DNA from: Methanosarcinales archaeon | GTDB taxonomy: Archaea; Halobacteriota; Syntropharchaeia; Alkanophagales; Methanospirareceae | DNA length: 5,440 nucleotides | Assembly: GCA_025464645.1 (NCBI GenBank) | Contig: JAODGF010000015.1 | Coordinates: forward strand, 1-5,440 | Reading direction: 5' to 3' | In this document: positions 4,916 to 5,440 of the stretch, one piece after another | How positions within the stretch are numbered: position 1 is the stretch's first letter | Layout: every line of letters starts with the position of its first letter | Notes under the pieces: generated by a model | What the model was told of the DNA's origin: nothing | Database searches by the model: none | Seen by the model: only the letters and a program-made list of their open reading frames with translations | Program-made: the position numbers and the translations under genes

Positions 4916-5440
4916 CTACTCTACTTTTATTCCTAATTCCCTCGCTATCTCTTTATATCTTACACGTAAAGTCACTTCAGTGACGCCAGTAGCCTCTGCA
5001 ACCTCTTTTTGGGTCTTCCTATCGTTGCATAAGATAGCTGCGATGTAAATTGCCGATGCTGCTATGCCCGTAGGACCCCTCCCACTTGTTATATCCTTTT
5101 CTAACGCCTTCTGCACTATCTCCATTGCACGTTCCTCTACATGCTTCTTCAAATTCAATTTAGCGCAAAATCTGCTTATATATTCCAGAGGAGATGTTGG
5201 AGCAAGCCTCATACCCAGCCGGCTTGCCAATAACTTGCATGTCTTTATTATATCCTTTCTTCCTACTCTTGTCGCATCTTCTATCTCGTCAAGCGTTCTT
5301 GGCACATTATGCTTACGACACGCCATGTACATAGACGCTGCAAGTATTTTCTCGATTGAACGCCCATGAATCAAATCCTTCTCCCATGCTTCACGATATA
5401 TTTTCAAGCTGCCTTCCCTCGTTTTTTCTGGTATAGAAAG
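4916..5440 (-). CDS. tfb: Transcription initiation factor TFB, C-terminal core (5' truncated by the window edge)
   Basis: Archaeal homologue of TFIIB, which binds the TBP-TATA complex, contacts the BRE and recruits RNA polymerase. The frame is open to position 5440, leaving 174 residues of the C-terminal core; the N-terminal zinc ribbon and B-finger lie outside. The first cyclin-like repeat ends within LIHGRSIEKILAASMYMACRKHNVPRTLDEIEDATRVGRKDI (visible residues 23-64) and PTSPLEYISRFCAKLNL (81-97) links to the second repeat, with TSGRGPTGIAASAIYIAAILC (118-138). The closing helix-turn-helix TQKEVAEATGVTEVTLRVRYKEI (143-165) is the BRE-contacting element. The second repeat is well conserved with no missing segment, so this looks functional. 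A TTG at 5407 is not the start, because conserved core sequence (KTREGSLKIYREAWEK) continues upstream of it. It is followed by hisA after 20 bases. Many archaea carry several tfb copies; which one this is cannot be decided. Confidence 0.95.
   Translation of the reverse strand, partial: LSIPEKTREGSLKIYREAWEKDLIHGRSIEKILAASMYMACRKHNVPRTLDEIEDATRVGRKDIIKTCKLLASRLGMRLAPTSPLEYISRFCAKLNLKKHVEERAMEIVQKALEKDITSGRGPTGIAASAIYIAAILCNDRKTQKEVAEATGVTEVTLRVRYKEIARELGIKVE

Noticed and set aside
5405..5407. TTG as the start of a short 163-residue TFB
   Set aside because: The conserved TFB core continues in frame upstream to the window edge, so this is an internal leucine.

Overview
The window looks like part of a euryarchaeal chromosome of moderate GC. 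The evidence is an archaeal transcription factor B (TFB), a tRNA-Asn without an encoded CCA, AT-rich TATA-type boxes about 25 bases upstream of inferred transcript starts, and the ArvB/ArvC (DUF2073 and COG3364 zinc-ribbon) gene pair, which is typical of Euryarchaeota. I cannot name the genus from sequence alone; a lineage near the methanogen/ANME/Syntrophoarchaeia group is a guess.

Layout. Positions 1-784 (+) hold the end of an upstream gene (probably the small GTPase ArvA), then arvB and arvC, which together make the conserved archaeal locus linked to extracellular vesicle formation. Positions 825-3957 (+) hold a carbohydrate cassette: a GT4-type glycosyltransferase, a second diverged but recognisably paralogous GT-B glycosyltransferase with its own promoter, and a GH130 glycoside phosphorylase/hydrolase 4 bases downstream of it. 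A tRNA-Asn(GUU) follows at 4003-4075 (+). The rest is on the minus strand: hisA (4110-4895), tail-to-tail with the tRNA, preceded by tfb (4916-5440), whose 5' end lies outside the window.

How they may work together. None of the three cassette proteins shows a signal peptide or membrane segment, so all are predicted to be cytosolic. Two glycosyltransferases beside a GH130 enzyme suggest that a mannose-containing oligosaccharide is built from nucleotide sugars and mobilised, probably by phosphorolysis, in the cytosol. This is an inference from family and context; no substrate can be read from the sequence. tfb and hisA are probably co-transcribed, separated by only 20 bases. No CRISPR array, insertion sequence, rRNA or prophage signal was seen, and no gap between genes exceeds about 85 bases.
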